Below, one piece after another: positions 1-5,803 of a stretch of 7,512 nucleotides of DNA; positions within the stretch are counted from its first letter, which is position 1, and each line of letters starts with the position of its first letter. Under the pieces are notes generated by a model that saw only the letters and a program-made list of their open reading frames with translations, did no database searches and was not told the origin of the DNA. A program made the position numbers and the translations under genes. The DNA comes from an uncultured Cardiobacterium sp. (GTDB taxonomy: Bacteria; Pseudomonadota; Gammaproteobacteria; Cardiobacteriales; Cardiobacteriaceae): positions 1 to 7,512 of the forward strand of contig NZ_CALIZP010000008.1 in NCBI RefSeq assembly GCF_938028825.1, written 5' to 3'.

Positions 1-140
1 TCTCGCGCATCCCGCACGGGCGCGAATACCTCATCCCCGCCAGCGAAAACACCCGCGGCCACAGCACCGTAATGCAAGCCAAACACTGGAAAGCAGAGTT
101 GCAACAACTCTTGCAAAACGTCCCGAAACGCCACCCCTGA
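1..140 (+). CDS. C-terminal end of an alpha/beta hydrolase (MetX-like), 5' end outside window
   Basis: Only the last 45 codons are present, read from base 3 and ending in TGA at 138-140. The visible peptide contains IPASENTRGH, then a helix-like tail rich in Lys, Trp, Leu and Gln. A proline-rich loop ending in T-R-G-H and followed by a helix is how the C-terminus of homoserine O-acetyltransferase-like alpha/beta hydrolases usually looks. There the histidine (visible residue 20) is the catalytic base of the Ser-Asp-His triad. The nucleophile and acid residues would lie upstream, outside the window, so activity and substrate cannot be judged. No terminator follows it, and the next recognisable sequence is the epimerase relic. 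The open frame is secure; the family call rests on this short motif alone. Confidence 0.55.
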   Translation, partial: SRIPHGREYLIPASENTRGHSTVMQAKHWKAELQQLLQNVPKRHP

Positions 141-201
141 AATATTGACCGTTTCCTGCATATACGACCCCCAAAGCCCTTCCTGTCTGCGGGGACGAGG
201 C

Positions 202-306
202 AAAGAGGCGGAACAAGCGGAAAAATCCGCCGAACCCGTCGCCGAAATCATCCATGCCCGCCGCTGGATTGAAGAACAAATGCAAAAAGGAGGATTCACA
301 TGCTAG
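202..306 (+). pseudogene. 3' relic of an L-ribulose-5-phosphate 3-epimerase (SgbU/UlaE type)
   Basis: The frame ending in TAG at 304-306 encodes a tail with EPVAEII, ARRWIEEQMQ and a terminal GGFTC. From memory this closely resembles the extreme C-terminus of E. coli SgbU, whose tail has EPVLEIIQARRWIE and ends GFIC. About 30-34 codons match in style. Upstream of about base 200 the frame stays open to 139 but no longer resembles the family, and the barrel and metal-binding residues of this roughly 285-residue enzyme are absent. The stump still carries the Shine-Dalgarno sequence GGAGG (289-293) used by the next gene, and its stop overlaps that gene's start. This is the stop/start arrangement expected of a 3-epimerase/4-epimerase pair. 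I infer that a deletion removed most of the gene. The exact left border is uncertain. Confidence 0.6.
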
Positions 307-995
307 AAACACTCAAAGCCGACGTACTCAAAGCCAACCTCGACCTGCCGCGCCACGGTCTTGTCGTCTTCACCTGGGGCAACGTCAGCGGCATCGACCG
401 CGAGCGCGGCCTCGTCGTCATCAAGCCCTCCGGTGTGGACTACGGCGTGATGACCGCTGATGACATGGTCGTCGTTGACCTCGCCAGCGGCAAAACCGTC
501 GAAGGCAGCAAAAAACCCTCCTCCGACACCCCGACCCACCTCGAACTCTATCGCCAGTTCCCCGACATCGGCGGCATCGTCCACACCCACTCGCGCCACG
601 CCACCATCTGGGCGCAAGCAGGCCGCGACTTGCCGCCGCTCGGTACCACCCACGCCGATTACTTCTACGGCGCCATCCCAGCCACCCGCCGCATGACGCC
701 GGCAGAAATCGCGGGCGAATACGAATGGGAGACCGGCCGCGTTATCGTCGAAACCTTCCGCGAACGCGGCATCGAGCCGAACGACGTGCCTGCCGTCCTC
801 GTCCACTCGCACGGCCCCTTCGCCTGGGGCAAAGACCCGCACAGCGCCGTGCATAACGCCGTCGTCCTCGAAGAAATCGCCTGCATGAACCTCTTCACTT
901 GCCAGGTGAACCCCGCCGTCCCCGACATGCAGCAGGAACTGCTCGACAAGCACTACCTGCGCAAACACGGCAAGAACGCCTACTACGGGCAATAA
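300..995 (+). CDS. araD: L-ribulose-5-phosphate 4-epimerase (AraD/UlaF/SgbE family)
   Basis: This cytosolic zinc aldolase-class II enzyme interconverts L-ribulose 5-phosphate and D-xylulose 5-phosphate, feeding L-arabinose, L-ascorbate or L-xylulose breakdown into the pentose phosphate pathway. The protein has 231 residues, the same length as E. coli AraD. The visible active-site set matches the family: G-N at 27-28, the phosphate-binding K-P-S-G at 42-45 and S-S-D at 74-76, zinc ligands His95, His97 and His171, catalytic Asp120, and Tyr229 near the end. The ATG at 300 has GGAGG six bases upstream (289-293) and overlaps the stop of the epimerase relic. The relic points to the SgbE/UlaF role (ascorbate or xylulose type) rather than arabinose use, but sequence alone does not separate the paralogues. 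No kinase or isomerase partner is in the window. A terminator follows 14 bases after the stop. Confidence 0.93.
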   Translation: MLETLKADVLKANLDLPRHGLVVFTWGNVSGIDRERGLVVIKPSGVDYGVMTADDMVVVDLASGKTVEGSKKPSSDTPTHLELYRQFPDIGGIVHTHSRHATIWAQAGRDLPPLGTTHADYFYGAIPATRRMTPAEIAGEYEWETGRVIVETFRERGIEPNDVPAVLVHSHGPFAWGKDPHSAVHNAVVLEEIACMNLFTCQVNPAVPDMQQELLDKHYLRKHGKNAYYGQ

Positions 996-1009
996 TCCAT
1001 AACACAACA

Positions 1010-1030
1010 CCCCGCTGCGGCGGGGTTTTT
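1010..1030 (+). terminator. Intrinsic terminator of araD
   Basis: A perfect 6-bp GC stem, CCCCGC (1010-1015) with GCGGGG (1020-1025), has a TGCG loop and is followed directly by TTTTT (1026-1030). It begins 14 bases after the araD stop, so it should end the upstream unit and isolate the lipoprotein gene. Confidence 0.88.
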
Positions 1031-1176
1031 CATGCGACAGGCGGCACAGCGACGAAGTCCCGTGTCCCCCGCCGCCTGATGAAAACCGGCAGATGCTGCT
1101 GCGGGCGGTAGTAGCGCGCCTTCGTCGTAGCCGAAGACTTTTCCATACAAGGCAGTGTGCCGTTTCATGAACAGAG

Positions 1177-1185
1177 TGTTAGAAT
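1177..1185 (+). promoter_or_regulatory. Probable extended -10 promoter of the lipoprotein gene
   Basis: TGT followed by TAGAAT (1180-1185) fits an extended -10 element (TGn then TATAAT, 5 of 6 bases). No good -35 box sits 16-18 bases upstream, which is tolerated in extended -10 promoters. The predicted start is near 1192, giving a leader of about 50 nt before the ATG at 1242. The site lies between a terminator and a gene start, which favours a real promoter, but this is a consensus match only. Confidence 0.45.
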
Positions 1186-1189
1186 ATGA

Positions 1190-1207
1190 CCGTCCCGTAA
1201 TGGACGG
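1190..1207 (+). promoter_or_regulatory. Inverted repeat at the predicted transcript start of the lipoprotein gene
   Basis: CCGTCC (1190-1195) and GGACGG (1202-1207) are perfect inverted arms around a 6-nt centre. The repeat overlaps the predicted +1 of the promoter just upstream. It could be an operator or a 5'-end RNA hairpin that stabilises the message. No Fur-like box was recognised here, although TbpB-type lipoproteins are often iron regulated. Confidence 0.3.
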
Positions 1208-1241
1208 CTATTCCAAACCCTATCAACACACGGAGTTATTC

Positions 1242-2135
1242 ATGCAATACCGGAACCTTCTCACCGCTGCCGTTACCCTCGGCATCCTTACCGCCTGCGG
1301 CGGCAGCAGTAATGACAACAATGATAACAAGACTGCGGCTGACCCCACGCCTCCGCGCCCTGCCAACATTACGCCGACAGAGTCCAGTGCTGCCCCGTCC
1401 GCCCCGTCAACAAGGGGGCCGTGGATCGTGCAGATCAATAACAATACCAATGACAACACCAGTCAGGACGACAGCGGCAACAACAATAACGGCAACAACA
1501 ATAACGGCAACAACAATAACGGCAACAACAATAACGGCAACAACAATACCGATAACCTCAAATCGTATGAAAAGATCCGCGTTGGAGGCGTAGAAGTGCC
1601 AATCCTGCTGCCGGGCGCGCAAGCCGGTAGCGACGGCTTTTATGCAACCGATGTGGTGAATTCTTACAAAAGATTGGTGGGCATGGATTTGAGTTATGCC
1701 CGCTACGGCGTCATTGTCGATACCAGAACGGGTGGAAAAGTTGCCAGTTTCTCCCTGCCTGCCAATGACGAAGCCAACACTGCACGCGTCACTGTGCCGA
1801 CTACGGGCAGCTTCTCATATGTGGGTAAAGCCGCACATTATGACACCGCGCAAGACAGCGTTAAGCGGGGAACTTCGTCGTTTATCGTTAATTTCGCCAA
1901 CAAGTCATTAACGGGCGAGATAAGCGTTGATGGCAGAACCGATCCCGTCAAATTGGCGGCACAATTGGATTCCGCTGATAACAGCGCATTTCGTGGCACG
2001 CTGAATGGCGTGGAAACCCGGGGCGGTTTCTATGGCACGGGGGGCGCAGAAATTAGCGGGGTGTACAGCAAACCCACCACCAATCCCGATATAAGTGAAT
2101 TTACCGGTGCCTTCGGTGCCAAAAAACAGCCATAA
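1242..2135 (+). CDS. Surface-type lipoprotein with Asn/Gly repeat linker and TbpB-like C-terminal beta-barrel domain
   Basis: The predicted lipoprotein has 297 residues. Residues 1-19 form a type II signal peptide (M-Q-Y-R-N, hydrophobic core, lipobox L-T-A-C with Cys19 as the lipidated residue). Next comes GGSSNDNN, a Pro/Ser/Thr linker (about 35-60), and an Asn-rich stretch (66-105) with five G-N-N-N-N type units. The C-terminal part (about 150-297) resembles the TbpB/fHbp/NHBA-type lipoprotein barrel: GSFSYVGKAAH (189-199), FIVNFANKSLTGEIS (214-228), FRGTLNG (250-256), GGFYGTGGAEISGVY (261-275) and the terminal FGAKKQ. Known relatives reach the outer surface through Slam translocons and bind transferrin, heme, factor H or heparin; the ligand here is unknown. 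I chose the ATG at 1242 because it follows GGAG (1232-1235) and starts a proper signal peptide, whereas the in-frame ATG at 1155 would add 29 non-signal residues. The unit stands alone, without Slam or a TonB receptor nearby, and is more AT-rich than its neighbours. Confidence 0.8.
   Translation: MQYRNLLTAAVTLGILTACGGSSNDNNDNKTAADPTPPRPANITPTESSAAPSAPSTRGPWIVQINNNTNDNTSQDDSGNNNNGNNNNGNNNNGNNNNGNNNTDNLKSYEKIRVGGVEVPILLPGAQAGSDGFYATDVVNSYKRLVGMDLSYARYGVIVDTRTGGKVASFSLPANDEANTARVTVPTTGSFSYVGKAAHYDTAQDSVKRGTSSFIVNFANKSLTGEISVDGRTDPVKLAAQLDSADNSAFRGTLNGVETRGGFYGTGGAEISGVYSKPTTNPDISEFTGAFGAKKQP
1476..1550 (+). repeat. Five tandem copies of a 15-bp unit inside the lipoprotein gene
   Basis: The unit GGCAACAACAATAAC encodes G-N-N-N-N. 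Copies one to four (1476-1535) are identical; the fifth (1536-1550) ends TACC, changing the last Asn to Thr. Because 15 is a multiple of three, gain or loss of copies would change the length of the flexible linker without breaking the frame. Confidence 0.93.
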
Positions 2136-2180
2136 AGACGCAACCACACCAGACACCACATAGCCACAACGGGTGGTGGG

Positions 2181-2217
2181 AAGGGCCGGGTTCTTGATGG
2201 GATCCGGTCCTTTTTTT
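2181..2217 (+). terminator. Intrinsic terminator of the lipoprotein gene
   Basis: AAGGGCCGGGT (2181-2191) pairs with ATCCGGTCCTT (2202-2212), apart from two G-T wobbles, around a 10-nt loop. The T-run covers 2211-2217. It lies 46 bases after the lipoprotein stop and well before the next start. Confidence 0.85.
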
Positions 2218-2274
2218 GAGGCGTTTATGGGGTGACCGGCAGGACACCGCCCGCTTATGCCCGTTTCTGGCGCA

Positions 2275-2283
2275 TGCTATGAT
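2275..2283 (+). promoter_or_regulatory. Probable extended -10 promoter of the EVE-mla-ibaG-murA operon
   Basis: TGC followed by TATGAT (2278-2283) matches an extended -10 element. The hexamer 17 bases upstream, TTATGC (2255-2260), is a poor -35. Transcription would begin near 2290, leaving a leader of about 22 nt before the ATG at 2312. This is the only promoter candidate I see for the long operon downstream of the terminator at 2181-2217. Confidence 0.45.
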
Positions 2284-2311
2284 GCGCGGCCTCTTTGTAG
2301 TCCGCTCACAT

Positions 2312-2788
2312 ATGAATTACTGGTTGATGAAATCCGAGCCCGGCAATTTTTCGCTGGCCGATTTGCAGCGCCGTCCCGCGCAGACCGAGCCGTGGGACGG
2401 TGTGCGCAATTTCCAGGCACGCAATTTCATGCGGCAGATGCAGGTCGGCGATCAGGCGTTTTTTTATCATTCCAACGCCCGTCCCTCCGGCATCGTCGGC
2501 ATTGTCGAGATTGTCCGCGCGGCGTATCCCGACCCGACGCAGTTTGACCCGGAAAGCCGTTATTTCGACGCGAAGGCGACGGTGGATGCGCCGCGCTGGG
2601 ATTTGGTCGAGGTGAAATTTGTGCGCGCCTTCCGCCGCATCATCGCGCTGGAACAGCTGAAAGCGGTGCCGGCACTGGCCGATATGGCGGTGGTACGGAA
2701 GGGTAGCCGTTTATCGGTGATGCCGGTTTCGCCTGCGCATTGGCAGGTAGTGCTGGCACTCGCCGGGGCAGGGGAGGGCAGGGCATGA
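2312..2788 (+). CDS. EVE-domain protein
   Basis: The protein has 158 residues and is a single EVE domain from end to end. Diagnostic pieces in order are NYWLMKSEP (2-10), PWDGVRNFQARNFMR, VGDQAFFYHSN, PSGIVGIVEIVR, AYPDPTQFDP, RWDLVEVKFVR and, near the end, GSRLSVMPVS followed by W. EVE domains share the PUA-like fold and are thought to bind modified bases in DNA or RNA; the bacterial single-domain proteins have no settled physiological role. I chose the ATG at 2312 because the domain begins there and a promoter-like sequence lies just before it; the in-frame start at 2216 lies inside the upstream terminator. No clear Shine-Dalgarno precedes it. Its stop overlaps the mlaF start as ATGA, so it probably heads the Mla operon. 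Confidence 0.88.
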   Translation: MNYWLMKSEPGNFSLADLQRRPAQTEPWDGVRNFQARNFMRQMQVGDQAFFYHSNARPSGIVGIVEIVRAAYPDPTQFDPESRYFDAKATVDAPRWDLVEVKFVRAFRRIIALEQLKAVPALADMAVVRKGSRLSVMPVSPAHWQVVLALAGAGEGRA

Positions 2789-3588
2789 CGGATACGGTCG
2801 TCCGCGTCGAGCACCTCACCTTCTCGCGCGGTGCGCGCAAGATTTTTGACGATGTGAGTTTTGCCGTTCCGCGCGGTGAGGTGGTGGCGGTGATGGGGCC
2901 GTCCGGCGCGGGCAAGACGACGTTGTTGCGCCTGCTGACCGGGCAGTTGCGCCCCGACAGCGGCACGGTCGAGGTGCTGGGCGAGGCAGTGCCGACGTTG
3001 CCCCGCGCCGCGTTGATGCGCCTGCGCCGCCGCATGAGCATGTTGTTCCAGTCCGGCGCGCTCTTTTCCGATATGTCCGTCGCCGAGAATGTCGCTTTTC
3101 CGCTGCGCGAGAAGACGCGGCTGGATCGCAAGCTGATTGATACAGTTACGGCGATGAAGTTGCAGCGCGTTGGCCTGCGCGGCGCGGCAGCGCTGATGCC
3201 GTCGGAATTGTCCGGCGGCATGGCGCGGCGGGTGGCGCTGGCGCGCGCCATCGCGTTTGACCCGGAGTTGATGTTTTATGATGAACCGTTTACCGGCCAG
3301 GATCCGATTTCGCTCGGCGTCCTCGCCCGCCTGGTGCGCGACTTGAATGACGGCCTGCGCATGACCAGCTTCGTGGTTTCGCACGATGTAGCGGAGGTGA
3401 GCCGGATTGCCGACCGCATTCTGCTGTTCGCAGGCGGTAAGTTGCTCGCCAATGCCGCCCCGGCGGCGGTGTATGCCAGCACCGACCCGCTGGTGCACCA
3501 GTTCATGCACGCCGAAGCGGACGGCCCGGTGGCCTATCATTATCCCGCCGCCGATTATGCGGCGGAATTATTGGAGCGGGTGAAGTGA
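2785..3588 (+). CDS. mlaF: MlaF, ATPase of the phospholipid ABC transporter
   Basis: MlaF is the cytoplasmic ATP-hydrolysing subunit of the MlaFEDB complex, which drives phospholipid movement between the inner membrane and periplasmic MlaC. The 267-residue protein has all ABC ATPase motifs: Walker A GPSGAGKTT (38-46, Lys44), Q-loop Gln89 in LFQSGALF, signature LSGGM (142-146), Walker B LMFYDEP (162-168, Glu167) and switch His200 in VVSHD. A tail of about 27 residues follows QFMHAEADGP, as in MlaF proteins, where the C-terminus contacts the partner subunit. The ATG at 2785 overlaps the EVE stop (ATGA) and has GGAGG seven bases upstream; an in-frame start at 2740 would add 15 Gly/Arg-rich residues not seen in the family. 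Codon style differs from the genes further down: Thr is ACG in 8 of 14 cases and Leu TTG is common. Confidence 0.96.
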   Translation: MTDTVVRVEHLTFSRGARKIFDDVSFAVPRGEVVAVMGPSGAGKTTLLRLLTGQLRPDSGTVEVLGEAVPTLPRAALMRLRRRMSMLFQSGALFSDMSVAENVAFPLREKTRLDRKLIDTVTAMKLQRVGLRGAAALMPSELSGGMARRVALARAIAFDPELMFYDEPFTGQDPISLGVLARLVRDLNDGLRMTSFVVSHDVAEVSRIADRILLFAGGKLLANAAPAAVYASTDPLVHQFMHAEADGPVAYHYPAADYAAELLERVK

Positions 3589-4376
3589 AGGTTGTTGTGG
3601 ATTTTCTCGCCGCCGTCGGCGCGACGACGCTGCGCTGTCTCGCCGCGTTGGGCAATTTTTCGCTGTTCGCCCTGCTTCTGCTGCGCCACTGCGCGGTGCT
3701 GCTGCGCAAGCCGCTGTTGACGCTGCGTGCCACTTACGGCGCAGGCGTGCTGTCGCTGCCGATTATTCTCGTCGCCGGACTGTTCGTCGGCATGGTGCTG
3801 TCGTTTCAGGCCTACACGACGATGGTGCGTTTCGGCGCGGAGCAGTCGCTGGGGCCGATGGTGGCGCTGTCGCTGATGCGCGAACTGGGGCCGGTGGTTG
3901 CGGCGCTGCTCTTCGCCGGGCGCGCCGGTTCGGCGATTACCGCCGAAATCGGCCTGATGAAGACGACGGAGCAACTGGCGGCGATGGAGATGATGGCGAT
4001 TGAACCCGTCGCCCAGGTCGGCGTGCCGCGTTTTCTCGGCGCGCTTTGTGCCCTGCCGCTGCTGACCATCCTGTTCGTCGCCGTCGCCATTCTCGGCGCG
4101 CATCTGGTCGGCGTCGTCTATCTCGGCCTGGATGACGGCGTCTTCTGGTCGGGCATGCAGAACAGCGTCGATTTTATGAGCGACATCGCCCGAGGCATGT
4201 TGCTGAAAAGCCTGGTGTTTGGCTGGGTGTGTGCGGCGATTGCCGTCTATCAGGGCTTCAGCTGCCCGCCCACCGCCCGGGGCATGGCAAATGCGACCAC
4301 CACCACCGTGGTGATGTCGTCGCTGGCCGTGCTCGGGCTGAATTTTGTCCTGACCGCGATGATGTTTGGAGGTTGA
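3585..4376 (+). CDS. mlaE: MlaE, permease of the phospholipid ABC transporter
   Basis: MlaE is the integral inner-membrane permease of the Mla complex; two copies form the lipid pocket below the MlaD ring. The 263-residue length fits the family (about 260). An amphipathic N-terminal segment is followed by hydrophobic helices around residues 53-76, 100-112, 150-182, 205-225 and 243-262. Conserved stretches include MRELGPVVAALLFAGRAGS (98-116), AEIGLMKTTEQLAAMEMM (120-137), the cytoplasmic coupling region, and ARGMANATTTTVVMSSLAV (231-249). The start is GTG at 3585, overlapping the mlaF stop as GTGA, with GGAG (3573-3576) eight bases upstream. The mlaE stop is one base before the mlaD start. 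Confidence 0.96.
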   Translation: MKVVVDFLAAVGATTLRCLAALGNFSLFALLLLRHCAVLLRKPLLTLRATYGAGVLSLPIILVAGLFVGMVLSFQAYTTMVRFGAEQSLGPMVALSLMRELGPVVAALLFAGRAGSAITAEIGLMKTTEQLAAMEMMAIEPVAQVGVPRFLGALCALPLLTILFVAVAILGAHLVGVVYLGLDDGVFWSGMQNSVDFMSDIARGMLLKSLVFGWVCAAIAVYQGFSCPPTARGMANATTTTVVMSSLAVLGLNFVLTAMMFGG

Positions 4377-4377
4377 A

Positions 4378-4878
4378 GTGCAATCGAATCGCAGTGTATC
4401 CGTCTCCGTCGGCGTCTTTGTCTTGATGGCGCTCGCCGGCATCGTCTTCCTTGCCTTGCAGGCGAGCAACGCGCGTGGCTTCCGCCTGCACAAGCCCTAT
4501 GAACTGGTGGCGCAGTTCGGCGACATCAGCGGTCTGTCGAAAAACGCCAAGGTCAGCATGGCCGGGGTGCAAATCGGCAAAGTGAAAAGCATCGCTTACG
4601 ACCAGGAGGCGTTCAAGGCGACCGTCACCCTGCAAATCTCCGGCGAATACGACCGCCTGCCGCTCGACAGCAGCGCCGACATCCTCACCGCCGGGCTGCT
4701 GGGCGAGAAATACATCGGCATCGTCCCCGGCGGCGATCCGGAGACCTTACAAAATGGTGATACGGTTCGCTACACCGGTTCGTCTATGGTATTGGAGAAG
4801 CTGATTCAGCAGTTCGTCACGCAAATGTCCGCCAAAGACGATGGCGGCAACACCCCCACACCGGAGCAAAAACCATGA
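4378..4878 (+). CDS. mlaD: MlaD, MCE-domain lipid-binding subunit
   Basis: MlaD is anchored in the inner membrane by one helix and forms a periplasmic hexameric ring whose pore passes phospholipid between MlaE and MlaC. The 166-residue protein has an N-terminal transmembrane helix (about 8-28, VSVSVGVFVLMALAGIVFL), an MCE domain (about 38-117) with FGDISGLSKNAKVSMAGVQIG, the pore-loop region ILTAGLLGEKYI (102-113), and a C-terminal amphipathic helix MVLEKLIQQFV (137-147). The start is GTG at 4378, with GGAGG (4368-4372) five bases before it. A TTG at 4366 in the same frame would add four residues and overlaps the ribosome-binding site, so it is less likely. The hydrophilic tail is short, making this protein somewhat smaller than E. 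coli MlaD (183). Confidence 0.95.
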   Translation: MQSNRSVSVSVGVFVLMALAGIVFLALQASNARGFRLHKPYELVAQFGDISGLSKNAKVSMAGVQIGKVKSIAYDQEAFKATVTLQISGEYDRLPLDSSADILTAGLLGEKYIGIVPGGDPETLQNGDTVRYTGSSMVLEKLIQQFVTQMSAKDDGGNTPTPEQKP

Positions 4879-5495
4879 AAAAATTCCTCCTGACCCTCGC
4901 CCTCGGCGCCACCGCCTGTGCCGCCTTCGCTGCACAACCGACCACCGACGACGCGCGCGCCCTCGTCGAGCAGCAGGCGAAAACCGTCTTCACCAGCCTG
5001 AACGCCAACCAGGCGCGCTATCAGCGCGACCCCGCCGCATTCAGCGACCTCATCCGCAGCGAAGTCCTGCCCTACATGGATTTCGAGCTGATGTCGCAAG
5101 TCGTCCTCGGCCGCCACTGGCGCGATGCCAGCGCGCAGCAAAAAGCCGATTTCACCGCCGCCTTCCGCGATCTTCTGGTGCGCGTCTATTCGCGCGGCTG
5201 GACAAATTACGCCGGTACGCCGGTCGAAGAAGCGGTGAAAGTGTTGAGTGCCACGCCGGTGGACAAATACCAGCGCACCGACACCCGCATCCAGGTGCGC
5301 GACAAAAACGGCAAGCAGGCCATCGTCGTCTTCAGCCTGCGCTTCAAGAACGGCCAGTGGAAAATCTACGACGTCTCCTTTGAAAACGTCTCCATCCTGT
5401 CCAGCTACCGCAACAGCTTCGACAGCGAAATCAACCAGGGCGGGCTGGACAAACTCATCGCCAAAATCAAAACCATGAAGGGCGACGAAAAATGA
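4875..5495 (+). CDS. mlaC: MlaC, periplasmic phospholipid carrier
   Basis: MlaC is the soluble carrier that shuttles phospholipid between the outer-membrane MlaA-porin complex and the inner-membrane MlaFEDB complex. The 206-residue precursor has a Sec signal peptide (M-K-K, hydrophobic core, likely cut after A-F-A at 17-19). The rest matches the Ttg2/MlaC family: VLPYMDFELMSQVVLGRHW, DFTAAFRDLLVRVYS, then a beta-rich part with RDKNGKQAIVVFSLRF, WKIYDVSFENVSILSSYR and NSFDSEINQGGLDKLIAKI. The ATG at 4875 overlaps the mlaD stop (ATGA), with GGAG (4863-4866) eight bases upstream. Cys15 lies within the signal core but lacks a lipobox, so it is read as a soluble periplasmic protein. The outer-membrane partner MlaA is not encoded here, as is usual. 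Confidence 0.95.
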   Translation: MKKFLLTLALGATACAAFAAQPTTDDARALVEQQAKTVFTSLNANQARYQRDPAAFSDLIRSEVLPYMDFELMSQVVLGRHWRDASAQQKADFTAAFRDLLVRVYSRGWTNYAGTPVEEAVKVLSATPVDKYQRTDTRIQVRDKNGKQAIVVFSLRFKNGQWKIYDVSFENVSILSSYRNSFDSEINQGGLDKLIAKIKTMKGDEK

Positions 5496-5803
5496 CCCTC
5501 GCCGCCCTCGGCACCCTGCACGACGGTGTGTTGCACCTGCACGCCGCGCTTACCGCCCGCAGCCTCGACGGCATTCCCTTCCGCGACGAAACCCTGCCCG
5601 ACACTCTCACCGTGGACGGGCAGGCGCTGCAACAGGCCGACAGCATCGGCGTTGCCGCCCTCGTCTGGCTGGCGGGGCAGGCGCAGCGGCAACAGCGCCG
5701 CACCGTCTGGCAACATCTACCGCCCGGCCTCAACGAACTGCTCGCCCTCTACGAAATCGACCTGCCCACCATGAGCCAACCCGCCCCATGCAAGAAGAAT
5801 TGA
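5492..5803 (+). CDS. mlaB: MlaB, STAS-domain subunit of the Mla transporter
   Basis: MlaB is a small cytoplasmic STAS protein that binds MlaF and is needed for assembly and activity of the ABC complex. The 103-residue protein is diverged, but its core is typical: a hydrophobic first strand, then LTVDGQALQQADSIGVAALV (39-58), an amphipathic helix AGQAQRQQRR, then LPPGLNELLALYEID (76-90). In E. coli MlaB the D-T-A-G motif carries the important Thr52; here the matching motif is D-S-I-G with Ser51, which keeps a hydroxyl at that place. The ATG at 5492 overlaps the mlaC stop (ATGA), with a weak AAGGG (5478-5482) upstream. The last five codons lie inside the start of ibaG. Its position right after mlaC supports the identification. 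Confidence 0.9.
   Translation: MTLAALGTLHDGVLHLHAALTARSLDGIPFRDETLPDTLTVDGQALQQADSIGVAALVWLAGQAQRQQRRTVWQHLPPGLNELLALYEIDLPTMSQPAPCKKN

Noticed and set aside
145..166. TTGACC with TATACG as an araD promoter
   Set aside because: The -35-like and -10-like boxes are only 10 bp apart, too close for sigma70.
303..1010. Minus-strand open frame of 235 codons opposite araD
   Set aside because: It mirrors araD almost end to end and has a low-complexity Val/Asp/Gly product; araD has its complete active site.
1155..1241. Upstream ATG extension of the lipoprotein gene
   Set aside because: It would place 29 polar residues before the signal peptide and lies upstream of the probable promoter; the ATG at 1242 has a Shine-Dalgarno.
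1476..1550. CRISPR-like or phase-variable repeat
   Set aside because: The units are directly adjacent without spacers and 15 bp long, so not CRISPR; being a multiple of three they cannot switch the frame on and off.
2560..3540. Minus-strand open frame of 326 codons opposite mlaF
   Set aside because: The product is His/Arg/Gln/Ala-rich without domains, and mlaF on the other strand has every ABC motif.
3555..4493. Minus-strand open frame of 312 codons opposite mlaE
   Set aside because: The product is a His/Arg/Gln-rich shadow of a membrane-protein gene; no start signals or motifs.
4917..4919. Cys15 of MlaC as a lipoprotein cysteine
   Set aside because: The preceding residues G-A-T-A do not form a lipobox, and an A-F-A signal peptidase I site follows.
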